A stretch of 47,835 nucleotides of DNA from Bacteroidales bacterium. GTDB lineage: Bacteria > Bacteroidota > Bacteroidia > Bacteroidales > F082. Location: contig JAFXMK010000048.1 of the NCBI GenBank assembly GCA_017530365.1, forward strand, positions 1-47,835. The letters run 5' to 3'. Below, piece by piece: positions 40,295-47,835 of the stretch (position 1 is the stretch's first letter; every line of letters begins with the position of its first letter). Made by a program: the position numbers and the translations under genes. Below the pieces are notes generated by a model that worked only from the letters and a program-made list of their open reading frames with translations, had not been told where the DNA came from and did no database searches.

Positions 40295-41374
40295 ATGAGC
40301 GAAATAAACACTCTTCACTCCATCGCTGGGCATTTCATCGATGCGTCCCGAATCGAAAGCATTCAGCCTTTGGGCAACGGCCTGATCAACGACACTTTCA
40401 AGATCATGATGAAAGGGCAGGAGCAGCCCAAGTTTGTCTTGCAGCACATCAACGATAAGGTTTTCACCGATGTGGAGATGCTGCAACACAACATCAAGAC
40501 GGTCACCGACCACATCCGTCACAAGTACGAAGCTAATGGAATGTCCGACATCAGCCGTCGAGTGTTGCATTTCCTGAAGGCCGACACGGGAAAGACCTAC
40601 GTGAAGGTGGGAGAGGAGTACTGGCGGGTGATGGACTTCATCGCCGACAGCGTGACCCAGGAGGCCGTCACGCCACAATCCGCTTACGATGCCGGAATCT
40701 CCTTCGGCGACTTCGAGGCATTGCTGGCCGACCTGAGAGAACCGATAGGGGAGATCATCCCAAATTTCCACAATATCGAATTCCGACTGAAGCAGCTGAA
40801 CGATGCCATCGCTGCCGATCCCATTGGACGGATGGCTGACCATGAAGTTCAAGATTATGCCAAGAAAATCAAAGACTTGGCATACGATATGAGTCTTGGT
40901 GAACGCTTATATCGCGAGGGCAAGTTACCGAAACGCATCTGCCATTGCGACACCAAAGTCAACAATATGCTCTTTGACAAAGAAGACAAAGTACTGTGCA
41001 TCATCGACTTAGATACGGTCATGCCCAGTTTTGTGTTCTCTGATTTTGGTGATTTCCTGCGTTCGGCCGCCAACACCGGAGCCGAGGACGACCCCGACCT
41101 TGGAAACATCCATTTCAACATGGAGATTTACGACGCTTTCTTGGAAGGCTACCTGGAAGGCACCAAATCTTTCTTAACGCCCGTTGAACGTGACCATCTG
41201 CCGTATGCGGCATGCTTGTTCCCATACATGCAGGCCGTCAGGTTCTTTGCCGATTATATCAATGGCGACACCTATTATAAGGTGAAATATCCCGAACACA
41301 ACATGGTGCGGACCCGAGCGCAGTGGAAATTGTTTGAAAGTTGTCAGTTGGAAGTTGATCAGTTGTTCAGTTAA
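40295..41374 (+). CDS. Aminoglycoside-phosphotransferase-fold sugar kinase (NahK-like)
   Basis: 359 residues, the size and layout of N-acetylhexosamine 1-kinases (NahK/LnpB). Visible: the N-lobe IQPLGNGLINDTFKI and KFVLQHINDKVF, the catalytic loop RICHCDTKVNNMLFD and the metal site CIIDLDTVMPSFVFSDFGD. The likely reaction is ATP-dependent C1 phosphorylation of GalNAc or GlcNAc. The divergent GH109 neighbour would supply GalNAc, which supports the call; choline or other APH-type substrates are alternatives. The last 11 residues (SCQLEVDQLFS) and the stop are encoded in a repeat that forms a 19-bp palindrome. Confidence 0.8.
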   Translation: MSEINTLHSIAGHFIDASRIESIQPLGNGLINDTFKIMMKGQEQPKFVLQHINDKVFTDVEMLQHNIKTVTDHIRHKYEANGMSDISRRVLHFLKADTGKTYVKVGEEYWRVMDFIADSVTQEAVTPQSAYDAGISFGDFEALLADLREPIGEIIPNFHNIEFRLKQLNDAIAADPIGRMADHEVQDYAKKIKDLAYDMSLGERLYREGKLPKRICHCDTKVNNMLFDKEDKVLCIIDLDTVMPSFVFSDFGDFLRSAANTGAEDDPDLGNIHFNMEIYDAFLEGYLEGTKSFLTPVERDHLPYAACLFPYMQAVRFFADYINGDTYYKVKYPEHNMVRTRAQWKLFESCQLEVDQLFS

Positions 41375-41406
41375 CTTCTAACTGAACAACTGATCAATTG
41401 ATCAAC
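41343..41406. repeat. Repeat palindrome between convergent kinase and DUF3127 genes
   Basis: CAGTTG-type units of 7-8 bases; arms 41355-41373 and 41379-41397 are exact reverse complements over 19 bases with a 5-base loop. The kinase stop (41372-41374) lies in the left arm, and the DUF3127 stop begins at 41407. The words match the galK-stop repeat at 16896-16920. Confidence 0.85.
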
Positions 41407-41811
41407 TTAAAACGGAAGGTCGTCGCCGTTGTTGCTGTCGTTGCCGAAATAGTCTTCAGGGCCGCCAGTGGGAGCCGCTGGAGGTGTTTGATGCATGGCT
41501 TGTGGTACAGCCTGAGGAGCGGCTTGCTGCACAGGAGCTTGGGCGTTGATGGGATCAAAACGCCACACACGCACGTCGGTGTACCATTTGCCGTTGAATT
41601 CTCTGGAAGAGATATCGATCTGCGCTTTGATGAGTTGTCCAGGCACCATGCTTTGGATTTCATTGATTTGGTTAGTCCAGCACGTCAAGCAAACGGTTTT
41701 GGGGTATTGTTCATCCGTTTCGATGATCAGGTCCTGTTTACGCCAAGGACCTTTGGCGCTTGTTCCTTCGGTAAGACCGCCGAGTCTCACCACTTTACCT
41801 GTGATTTCCAT
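41407..41811 (-). CDS. DUF3127 OB-fold protein with SSB-like C-terminal tip
   Basis: 134 residues. The first 90 (MEITGKVVRLGG, KQDLIIETDEQYPKTVCL, GQLIKAQIDISSREFNGKWYTDVRVW) match DUF3127, a Bacteroidota OB-fold family. The rest is a Gln/Pro/Ala-rich linker that ends NGDDLPF, the acidic-hydrophobic tip by which single-stranded DNA-binding proteins recruit partners. A role in single-stranded DNA metabolism is therefore plausible, though SSB homology is not clear. The start at 41811 is dictated by the promoter at 41838-41845; upstream in-frame Met codons precede the expected transcription start. Confidence 0.85.
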   Translation of the reverse strand: MEITGKVVRLGGLTEGTSAKGPWRKQDLIIETDEQYPKTVCLTCWTNQINEIQSMVPGQLIKAQIDISSREFNGKWYTDVRVWRFDPINAQAPVQQAAPQAVPQAMHQTPPAAPTGGPEDYFGNDSNNGDDLPF

Positions 41812-41837
41812 ATTTGTATAAGTTTTAGATTTCATTG

Positions 41838-41845
41838 CAAAGATA
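41838..41845 (-). promoter_or_regulatory. -7 box for the DUF3127 gene
   Basis: TATCTTTG on the minus strand, 26 bases before the ATG at 41811. Confidence 0.65.
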
Positions 41846-41960
41846 AGGTTCAAAACCTCAAAAATGTTCACTTTGTAGAATATTCTTCCAATGTTTTTCG
41901 CAACTTCTTCACTTCCTTTTTGTTATCCCTTTTCAAATATAATCAATATTATGTTAAATA

Positions 41961-41995
41961 GAAGTAAGAAGAAAGAAGCAAGGAGGAAGAATGAT
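41961..41995. repeat. Heptamer array, left arm around the TPR gene terminator
   Basis: GAAGTAA, GAAGAAA, GAAGCAA, GGAGGAA, GAATGAT. It is an imperfect reverse complement of the array at 42033-42060, with the terminator hairpin between them. The 146 bases between the DUF3127 start and this array hold no convincing gene. Confidence 0.75.
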
Positions 41996-41997
41996 AC

Positions 41998-42030
41998 AAA
42001 AAAAGACCCTGGGTTGGCTCACCCAGGGTC
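41998..42030 (-). terminator. Rho-independent terminator of the TPR gene
   Basis: A perfect 10-bp stem GACCCTGGGT (42005-42014) with ACCCAGGGTC (42021-42030). On the minus strand it is followed by seven T residues (41998-42004), 28 bases after the TPR stop. Confidence 0.88.
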
Positions 42031-42032
42031 CC

Positions 42033-42060
42033 CTTCTTACTTCTTGCTTCTTACTTCTTA
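42033..42060. repeat. Four heptamers (CTTCTTA) at the TPR gene stop
   Basis: CTTCTTA, CTTCTTG, CTTCTTA, CTTCTTA. The TAA stop of the minus-strand TPR gene (42058-42060) is the first three bases of the first unit TAAGAAG. Confidence 0.9.
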
Positions 42061-43221
42061 CTCAGCATCCAAAGCCTTCGCCTCGTCCATCATCTTCAGC
42101 TGGACATACATGGTCTTCAGCACGTGCTTCAGATCATCGGAAGGTTGAGCTCTGTAAGCTTCTTCAGCATACGGCAGACCCGTACGGAGAATCTCTTCAG
42201 CTTCAGCAACCAAGGCATTGTAACGCTCGATTTCTTTCTTCGAGAAACCGGTGATCTCGTTGGCTTCAGCCTTCTTCTTGTTAGAAAGGTTGATGTACAA
42301 AGCAGCCAGGTTGTAATCGGCATCGTAGAACTTAGGATTCACATTCAGAGCCTCCTTGTAATAACCGATGGCCTTGTCAGCATCAAAGATCTCATGCGTG
42401 TCATCACCGTAGATCGTACCAAGGATGAAGAGAATCGAAGCATTATTCGGATCCATCTCGTGGAGCTTGTTGAGGTCTGCAATGGCTTCCTCACCTTTAC
42501 CGTTTTTCAGATAGATATTCACCTTTTCAATGATCATGGAAGCGTCGCCGGGATTTCTCTCAAGACCAGCTTGGATCATTTCAAAGCTCTTTTCTTCATT
42601 GCCAAGACCATTGTAGCAGATAGCCATGTTCTTGTAGAGGTCAACATTCTTGTAACCCAGGTTCTTCAGCTCTTCGTAGTTGGTCAGAGCCTCGTTGAAC
42701 ATACCACCTTTTTGATAAGCAAGAGCGGTATTGACCAAAGCGGAAGTGTCAGGATTGGCACCGCTTAAAGAAATCTCATACGACTTGCGGAAACTTGTGG
42801 CAGCCTGAGGATAAGCCTGATTGTTGAAGTTCTCAACACCATCCTGGAAGAAATTCACGGCGATGGCAGCAATTCTCGGATAGATGTCCTGAGCATTGTC
42901 CTTGGCATAGTTGGCATCAGCCTTAACGCAGTTTTCAAGAGCCTCGTATGCTTTTTCAAGGCAATCCGGATACTTGGCGGCAAATTCAGGGTTCTGGTGA
43001 ATGTTGAGGTAGATCATGCCACGATACAGCCATGCCTGAGCCTGATCTTTCGGTTTCATGCCAAGGAAACCTTCGTGATGCACGCACTTCTCAATAGATT
43101 CAACAGCCTTGTCATACTGACCGTTCTTATTGTACATGTATGCGTTCGTACGGTCGGTTTTCTGAGCCATCATCACATTCGCGGAAAGAATGACAGCCAA
43201 TAAAATCACTAATTTTTTCAT
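42058..43221 (-). CDS. Periplasmic tetratricopeptide repeat protein
   Basis: 387 residues with a cleavable signal peptide (1-19, MKKLVILLAVILSANVMMAQ). Helical TPR units cover most of the mature chain, for example YDKAVESIEKCVHH, TALAYQKGGMFNEALTNYEEL, MAICYNGLGNEEKSFEMIQAGL, GEEAIADLNKLHEMDPNNASILFILG and DADKAIGYYKEALNVNP. A lysine-rich helical segment (NKKKAEANEITGFSKKE) near 320 interrupts them. It is a protein-protein scaffold; partner unknown. Ends at a heptamer array and an intrinsic terminator. No promoter box was found in the 63-base gap from gyrA, so it may be cotranscribed with it. Confidence 0.9.
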   Translation of the reverse strand: MKKLVILLAVILSANVMMAQKTDRTNAYMYNKNGQYDKAVESIEKCVHHEGFLGMKPKDQAQAWLYRGMIYLNIHQNPEFAAKYPDCLEKAYEALENCVKADANYAKDNAQDIYPRIAAIAVNFFQDGVENFNNQAYPQAATSFRKSYEISLSGANPDTSALVNTALAYQKGGMFNEALTNYEELKNLGYKNVDLYKNMAICYNGLGNEEKSFEMIQAGLERNPGDASMIIEKVNIYLKNGKGEEAIADLNKLHEMDPNNASILFILGTIYGDDTHEIFDADKAIGYYKEALNVNPKFYDADYNLAALYINLSNKKKAEANEITGFSKKEIERYNALVAEAEEILRTGLPYAEEAYRAQPSDDLKHVLKTMYVQLKMMDEAKALDAE

Positions 43222-43248
43222 TTTCTTTCAGTTTATTAGTTATACAAC

Positions 43249-43276
43249 TTTTATCTCCTATCTTTTATCTCTTATC
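43249..43276. repeat. Four heptamers after gyrA
   Basis: TTTTATC, TCCTATC, TTTTATC, TCTTATC, ending 8 bases beyond the gyrA TGA (43285-43287). Same unit (GATAAAA) as the palindrome at 38736-38817. Confidence 0.85.
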
Positions 43277-43284
43277 TACAACAA

Positions 43285-45852
43285 TCATTCCACATCCTTC
43301 TCCCCTGCCTCTTCTGGCTCACTGGGCTCCACAGGAATCGGATTACCATCCTCATCGTATTGCACCTCACCTTCTTCCTCTTCGTCTTCTCTCTTCACCT
43401 TGGTGACCGCAGCAATCTCGTCGTTACCTCTCAAGTCGATGAGCTTCACGCCTTGGGTGGCACGACCCATGACTCTCAAGGTGTCGGCACCGATTCTGAT
43501 CAGGATACCGGACTTATTGATGATGATGAGATCGTCTTCGTCGGTGACATCCTTGATGGCAATCAGATCGCCAGTCTTTTCCGTGATGTTCAAGGTCTTA
43601 ACACCCTTACCGCCACGGTTGGTGATGCGGTAGTCTTCGATGCCACTGCGTTTTCCGAAGCCCTTCTCAGAGACCACCAAGACGGTCTGTTCAGAACTAT
43701 GGATGCAGATCATGCCGATGACCTCGTCATTCTCCGAAGCCAAGGTGATGCCCTTCACGCCGGAGGCGTTACGGCCCATCGGGCGAACAGTCTTTTCATT
43801 AAAACGGACTGCCTTTCCTGAACGAAGTGCCATCAGCACCTCGTCTTCGCCGCTGGTCATGTTGGCGGTCAGCAGCTCATCTCCCTCACGGATGTTGATG
43901 GCGTTGATACCGGCCTTACGCGGACGTGAATAAGCCTCGAGGGTGGTCTTTTTGATGACGCCCTTCTTCGTGCAAAGGATCACGTAGTGGTTGTTGATGA
44001 ACTCTTCGTCCTTCAAATCCCTTACGTTCAGCACGGTGATCACCTTGTTGTCCTTATCGACATTCAGCAGGTTCTGGATGGCCCTACCCTTGCTGTTCTT
44101 GCCCTCTTCGGGAATCTCGAAAGCACGCAGCCAGTAGCACTTGCCTTGTTCGGTAAAGAACAGCAGGTAGTTGTGGTTGGTGCAGGTGAAGATATGCTCG
44201 ATGAAGTCGGTGTCGCGGGTCGAAGAGCCTTTGGAGCCCTTGCCTCCCCTGCTCTGGCGGCGGTATTCACGCAACGGGGTACGTTTCACATAGCCGAGAT
44301 GCGAGATGGTGACCACCACGGTGTCGTCGGCGATCATATCCTCGATGCGGAACTCGCCAGCAGCGGGAACGATCTTGGTGCGGCGCTCGTCACCATATTT
44401 ATTTTTGATTTCGGTAAGTTCGTCTTTGATAATCTGGAATTGCATGTCCACATTTTGTAGAACATCGTGGAAATGGCGGATCTTTTCCTCAAGGTCTTCC
44501 AACTCGTCCATGATCTTCTTGATCTCCAGTCCGGCCAACTGACCGAGGCGGTAGGCCACGATGGCGGAAGCCTGAGGATCGTCAAATCCGAAGCGTTCCA
44601 TGATGGCTTGCTTGGCTTCGGCGGAGCCGCCCTTACAGGCACGGATGGTGGCGATGATCTCATCGACGATGTCGATGGCACGGGCCAGACCTTCCAGGAT
44701 ATGGGCACGTTCCTCAGCCTTCTTGAGGTCGAATTGGGTACGGCGGATGACTACCTGATGGCGGTGATCCACGAAATGCTTGATGAGGTCTTTCAGGTTC
44801 AGCGTGTAGGGACGACCGTTGACCAGGGCCACGTTGTTCACGTTGAACGAGCTCTGCAGGGCGGTCATCTGATACAGCTTGTTCAGCACCACCTCGGCAT
44901 TGGCATCGCGTTTCAGTTCATAGACGATGCGGATGCCCTTACGGTCGGATTCGTCACGGATGTCGGCGATGCCGTCCAACTTCTTGTCGTTGACCAGGTC
45001 GGCCGTCTTCTTGATCATGTCGGCTTTATTGACCTGATAAGGTATAGAGGTGGCGATGATGCGCTCGTGGCCGTTGTGTTCCTCGATGGTAGCTTCGCCA
45101 CGGACCACGATACGTCCCCTACCCGTCTCAAATGCCTCTCGGACGCCTTCGTAGCCGTAGATCACGCCAGCCGTCGGGAAATCGGGAGCCTTGATGAACT
45201 CCATGAGTTCCTGGACGGTAATGTCGTTGTTGTCGATATAGGCGATGATGCCGTCAACGCATTCGCTGAGGTTGTGCGGAGCCATGTTGGTGGCCATACC
45301 GACGGCGATACCGTTGGAGCCGTTGACCAGCAAGGCGGGGATCTGTGTCGGGAGCACCGTGGGTTCCTGAAGTGAGTCGTCGAAGTTGTTCTGGAAATCG
45401 ACCGTATCCTTGTCGAGGTCGTCCAGCATCTCTTCTGCGATCTTCTTCAGGCGGGCCTCAGTGTAACGCATGGCAGCCGGGCTGTCGCCGTCAACACTGC
45501 CGAAGTTACCCTGTCCATCCACCAAAGGATAGCGCAGCGACCAGTTCTGGGCCATACGCACCATGGCGTCATATACTGAGGCATCGCCGTGAGGATGGTA
45601 TTTACCGAGGACCTCACCGACGATTCTCGCCGATTTCTTGTAACCACTATGGGATGTCACACCCAAACCCAGCATGCCGTACAACACGCGACGGTGCACA
45701 GGTTTCAATCCGTCCCTCACGTCAGGCAAGGCACGGGAAATGATGACCGACATCGAGTAGTCAATATATGCTGATTTCATCTGGTTCTCAAGGTTTACCT
45801 TGATGATTTTTTCACCAGACTGAAGTTCTTCGTTCTGATTGTTCTCTTCCAT
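43285..45852 (-). CDS. gyrA: DNA gyrase subunit A
   Basis: 855 residues. The winged-helix/tower core has active-site Tyr 130 in [12 protein letters not shown]. The GyrA box is present as QSRGGKG in the C-terminal beta-pinwheel, which identifies gyrase rather than topoisomerase IV subunit A. The last 35 residues are an acidic tail ([15 protein letters not shown]). In the quinolone-resistance region the sequence is [16 protein letters not shown]: the residue matching E. coli Ser83 is Ala 91, and Asp87 is kept as Asp 95. Own promoter at 45879-45886, divergent from clpC. Partner subunit not adjacent. Confidence 0.96.
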   Translation of the reverse strand: MEENNQNEELQSGEKIIKVNLENQMKSAYIDYSMSVIISRALPDVRDGLKPVHRRVLYGMLGLGVTSHSGYKKSARIVGEVLGKYHPHGDASVYDAMVRMAQNWSLRYPLVDGQGNFGSVDGDSPAAMRYTEARLKKIAEEMLDDLDKDTVDFQNNFDDSLQEPTVLPTQIPALLVNGSNGIAVGMATNMAPHNLSECVDGIIAYIDNNDITVQELMEFIKAPDFPTAGVIYGYEGVREAFETGRGRIVVRGEATIEEHNGHERIIATSIPYQVNKADMIKKTADLVNDKKLDGIADIRDESDRKGIRIVYELKRDANAEVVLNKLYQMTALQSSFNVNNVALVNGRPYTLNLKDLIKHFVDHRHQVVIRRTQFDLKKAEERAHILEGLARAIDIVDEIIATIRACKGGSAEAKQAIMERFGFDDPQASAIVAYRLGQLAGLEIKKIMDELEDLEEKIRHFHDVLQNVDMQFQIIKDELTEIKNKYGDERRTKIVPAAGEFRIEDMIADDTVVVTISHLGYVKRTPLREYRRQSRGGKGSKGSSTRDTDFIEHIFTCTNHNYLLFFTEQGKCYWLRAFEIPEEGKNSKGRAIQNLLNVDKDNKVITVLNVRDLKDEEFINNHYVILCTKKGVIKKTTLEAYSRPRKAGINAINIREGDELLTANMTSGEDEVLMALRSGKAVRFNEKTVRPMGRNASGVKGITLASENDEVIGMICIHSSEQTVLVVSEKGFGKRSGIEDYRITNRGGKGVKTLNITEKTGDLIAIKDVTDEDDLIIINKSGILIRIGADTLRVMGRATQGVKLIDLRGNDEIAAVTKVKREDEEEEGEVQYDEDGNPIPVEPSEPEEAGEKDVE

Positions 45853-45878
45853 TTTAAGGCCGTTTTTTTAAGCAGGTG

Positions 45879-45886
45879 CAAAGGTA
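45879..45886 (-). promoter_or_regulatory. -7 box for gyrA
   Basis: TACCTTTG on the minus strand, 26 bases before the ATG at 45852. Confidence 0.7.
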
Positions 45887-45979
45887 CAAAATTTTCCTTT
45901 ACCAACCACGGGAAAGACGTTTTTTCATGAAAAATTGTCAATTTGGCCTAAAAAACAAGCGAGGAGCGATTTTTGTTAT

Positions 45980-45987
45980 TAAATTTG
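45980..45987 (+). promoter_or_regulatory. -7 box for clpC
   Basis: TAAATTTG, 49 bases before the ATG. The heptamer array lies between it and the start codon, i.e. in the 5' leader. Confidence 0.65.
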
Positions 45988-45996
45988 CATCTTGAA

Positions 45997-46031
45997 ATTC
46001 TTACTACTTACTTCTGAATTCTAAATTCTTT
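45997..46031. repeat. Five degenerate heptamers in the clpC leader
   Basis: ATTCTTA, CTACTTA, CTTCTGA, ATTCTAA, ATTCTTT, close in sequence to the array at 31237-31264. The only array in the window that is not next to a gene 3' end; it ends 5 bases before the clpC ATG. Confidence 0.7.
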
Positions 46032-46036
46032 TAAAT

Positions 46037-47835
46037 ATGGATGCAAAGTTTTCCCCCAGGGTTCGTGACATTATGTCATACAGCCATAACGAAGCGACAA
46101 GGCTGGGGAATGCCTATATCGGACTGGAGCATTTGTTTTTGGGCATGCTGAAAGACGGCGGTAGCTGCGCCATCCAGCTTTTGGGCAACCTCAACTTGAA
46201 CCTCGAGGTGTTTCAACAGAAGCTGGAGGCCTCCATCCGGGTGGTCAGCCCCGTGAAGATAACCAACGAAAGCCTTCCCTTGACCAAACAAGCCGAAAGG
46301 GTCCTGAAATATACCTATATCATTGCCAAGGAATTCCACAGCGAGATGGTGAGGTCGGAACACCTCATGCTTGCCATACTGCACGAGAGGAACAACATCA
46401 TCTCCCAAAACCTGGAGTTTGAAGGCATCACCTACGAGAATTTCCGCGAGGAGCTGATCAAATACAACGCGGCCATGGGACGGGATCTTCCGAAAGACGC
46501 CTCCCCTGCCGAGGATACACCTCAGAACATCTTCGGTGACGATGACGACGACGTCGAAGATGACATCAAACCCCGTCAGGAGAAGCCCAAGAAGACCAGC
46601 AGCATCAAGAGCAAAACGCCTGTGCTGGACAACTTCGGGCGCGACCTGACCCGTGCCGCTGAAGAGAACCGCCTCGACCCCATCGTGGGCCGCGACAAAG
46701 AGCTGGAACGCATCGCGCAGATCCTGAGCCGCAGGAAAAAGAACAACCCCATCCTCATCGGAGAACCCGGCGTGGGTAAGTCGGCCATCGCCGAAGGCCT
46801 GGCCATCCGCATCATACAGCACAAAGTCTCGCGTACGCTGTTCAACAAGCGCATCGTCATGCTTGACATCGGCAGCGTGGTGGCTGGAACAAAGTACCGT
46901 GGCCAGTTCGAGGAACGTATCAAGGCCATCCTCAACGAGCTGGAGAAGAACCCCGACATCATCCTCTTCATCGACGAGATCCACACCTTGGTCGGTGCCG
47001 GCAACGCCAACGGCTCGCTTGACGCATCCAACATGTTCAAGCCCGCCTTGGCCCGTGGCGAGCTGCAATGCATCGGCTCCACCACCCTCGACGAATACCG
47101 CCAGTATATCGAGAAAGACGGCGCCTTGGAACGCCGCTTCCAGAAAGTGCTGGTCGATCCCACCACTCCTGAAGAGACCATCGAAATCCTCAACAACATC
47201 AAGACAAAATACGAGGAACACCATACGGTAAGTTACACCCCCGAAGCCATCGAGGCCTGTGTGAAGCTTACCAACCGCTATATGTCGGACCGCTACCTCC
47301 CCGACAAAGCCATCGACGCTTTGGACGAAGCTGGCGCCAGGGTACACATCCGCAACATCAATGTGCCCAATGAGATCACCCAACTTGAACAGGAGATCGA
47401 AGAGGTCCGCAAACAAAAGAAAGCGGCCATCACCGAACAGAAATTCGAGGATGCCGGGAAGTACCGCGACACGGAAGTGAAGCTGATGGACAAGCTTGAG
47501 AAAGCCAAGCAAGAATGGGATCGCGACACCCTCTCCCATAAGATGCCTGTGACAGAACAGGACGTCGCCGAAGTCATCGCCATGATGACAGGCGTGCCCG
47601 TGCAACGCATCGCTCAAAACGAGGGCGCTCGCCTGATGAACATGGAGAAAGAACTTGCAGGCACCGTCATCGGACAAGACGACGCCATCAGCAAGGTGAC
47701 CAAGGCCATCCGCCGCAACCGCGCCGGACTGAAAGACCCCAACCGCCCCATCGGCTCGTTCATCTTCGTGGGCCACACCGGCGTTGGCAAGACTTACCTC
47801 ACCAAGGTGTTAGCCAAATACCTCTTCGACAGCGA
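46037..47835 (+). CDS. clpC: ClpC-type AAA+ unfoldase, 5' part (runs off the window)
   Basis: 599 codons are present and the frame is open at the window end. The Clp N-domain (two repeats, 1-150) includes [15 protein letters not shown] and [11 protein letters not shown]. An acidic linker (about 160-190) leads to the first AAA+ ring, with Walker [10 protein letters not shown], Walker [11 protein letters not shown] and the arginine-finger region RRFQK. The middle domain has a UVR-like helix pair ([14 protein letters not shown]). The second AAA+ domain begins with Walker A GHTGVGKT near the end. ClpC unfolds proteins for ClpP, using ATP. The start at 46037 follows the heptamer-bearing leader. 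Confidence 0.94.
   Translation, partial: MDAKFSPRVRDIMSYSHNEATRLGNAYIGLEHLFLGMLKDGGSCAIQLLGNLNLNLEVFQQKLEASIRVVSPVKITNESLPLTKQAERVLKYTYIIAKEFHSEMVRSEHLMLAILHERNNIISQNLEFEGITYENFREELIKYNAAMGRDLPKDASPAEDTPQNIFGDDDDDVEDDIKPRQEKPKKTSSIKSKTPVLDNFGRDLTRAAEENRLDPIVGRDKELERIAQILSRRKKNNPILIGEPGVGKSAIAEGLAIRIIQHKVSRTLFNKRIVMLDIGSVVAGTKYRGQFEERIKAILNELEKNPDIILFIDEIHTLVGAGNANGSLDASNMFKPALARGELQCIGSTTLDEYRQYIEKDGALERRFQKVLVDPTTPEETIEILNNIKTKYEEHHTVSYTPEAIEACVKLTNRYMSDRYLPDKAIDALDEAGARVHIRNINVPNEITQLEQEIEEVRKQKKAAITEQKFEDAGKYRDTEVKLMDKLEKAKQEWDRDTLSHKMPVTEQDVAEVIAMMTGVPVQRIAQNEGARLMNMEKELAGTVIGQDDAISKVTKAIRRNRAGLKDPNRPIGSFIFVGHTGVGKTYLTKVLAKYLFDS

Noticed and set aside
41881-41935. Short minus-strand frame ending KKLRKTLEEYSTK, preceded by a TATATTTG box
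   Set aside because: Coding-like and possibly a gene remnant, but too short and without a credible start codon.
46076-47776. A 566-codon open frame on the minus strand opposite clpC
   Set aside because: The plus strand encodes a full ClpC with all motifs; the minus frame is a by-product of its codon bias.

Overview
This window is chromosomal DNA from a member of the order Bacteroidales (Bacteroidota). The main evidence is promoter architecture: almost every transcription unit is preceded, 4-26 bases before its start codon, by the TAnnTTTG -7 box typical of this phylum, and the leaders have no obvious Shine-Dalgarno sequence. Lineage-typical genes agree: Spl-type lipoproteins with LxxC boxes, a DUF349 repeat protein, a DUF3127 OB-fold protein, a FISUMP-like lipoprotein, and a galactokinase/aldose-epimerase/FucP-like operon. 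Genus cannot be fixed from the sequence; a gut or rumen uncultured Bacteroidales or Prevotella relative is plausible. No phage, insertion sequence or CRISPR array was seen, so this looks like core chromosome with a few accessory genes.

Layout. 0-5 kb: tRNA-Lys with its terminator, a YciO/YrdC-type protein and an ArsB-like permease fired from back-to-back promoters, a PurF-like protein lacking the catalytic N-terminal cysteine, the SRP RNA gene, and a membrane glycosyltransferase. 5-8 kb: a small acidic protein divergent from gmhA-gmhB-sodium/solute symporter. 8-13.5 kb: a beta-helix lipoprotein, an outer-membrane barrel, smpB, a poly-Asn lipoprotein coupled to a MauE/thioredoxin fusion, and a UPF0371 protein. 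13.5-18 kb: a minus-strand galactose operon (galK, a nucleotidyltransferase, galM, FucP-like permease). 18-23 kb: an AT-rich FISUMP-like lipoprotein coupled to a GH29 fucosidase, then aat-sir2 and an endonuclease/exonuclease/phosphatase protein. 23-28 kb: a minus-strand operon of an AmgK-like kinase fused to a RapZ C-terminal domain, a MurU-like uridylyltransferase and an AddB-type nuclease. 28-36.7 kb: DUF349 protein, aroC (TTG start), prolyl oligopeptidase lipoprotein, parE and a flippase. 36.8-41.8 kb: a GT2 fusion glycosyltransferase, a GH109 lipoprotein divergent from a NahK-like sugar kinase, and a DUF3127 protein. 42-47.8 kb: a TPR protein, gyrA and the 5' part of clpC.

Functional themes. 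Several genes fit host-glycan or cell-wall sugar use: fucosidase (GH29), alpha-N-acetylgalactosaminidase (GH109) beside an N-acetylhexosamine kinase, a Leloir-type galactose operon with a nucleotidyltransferase where galT might be expected, and an AmgK/MurU-like muramic acid salvage pair. Surface polysaccharide assembly is represented by gmhA/gmhB, two GT2 enzymes and a flippase. The rest is housekeeping (topology, translation, recombination, proteolysis).

The most unusual feature is a dispersed family of short repeats with 7-base periodicity. At least ten loci, with different heptamer units, sit at gene 3' ends. The stop codon frequently lies inside the first heptamer, and some arrays are arranged as long perfect palindromes between convergent genes. 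One array lies inside a reading frame exactly at the junction of two fused domains, and another supplies the TTG start of aroC.
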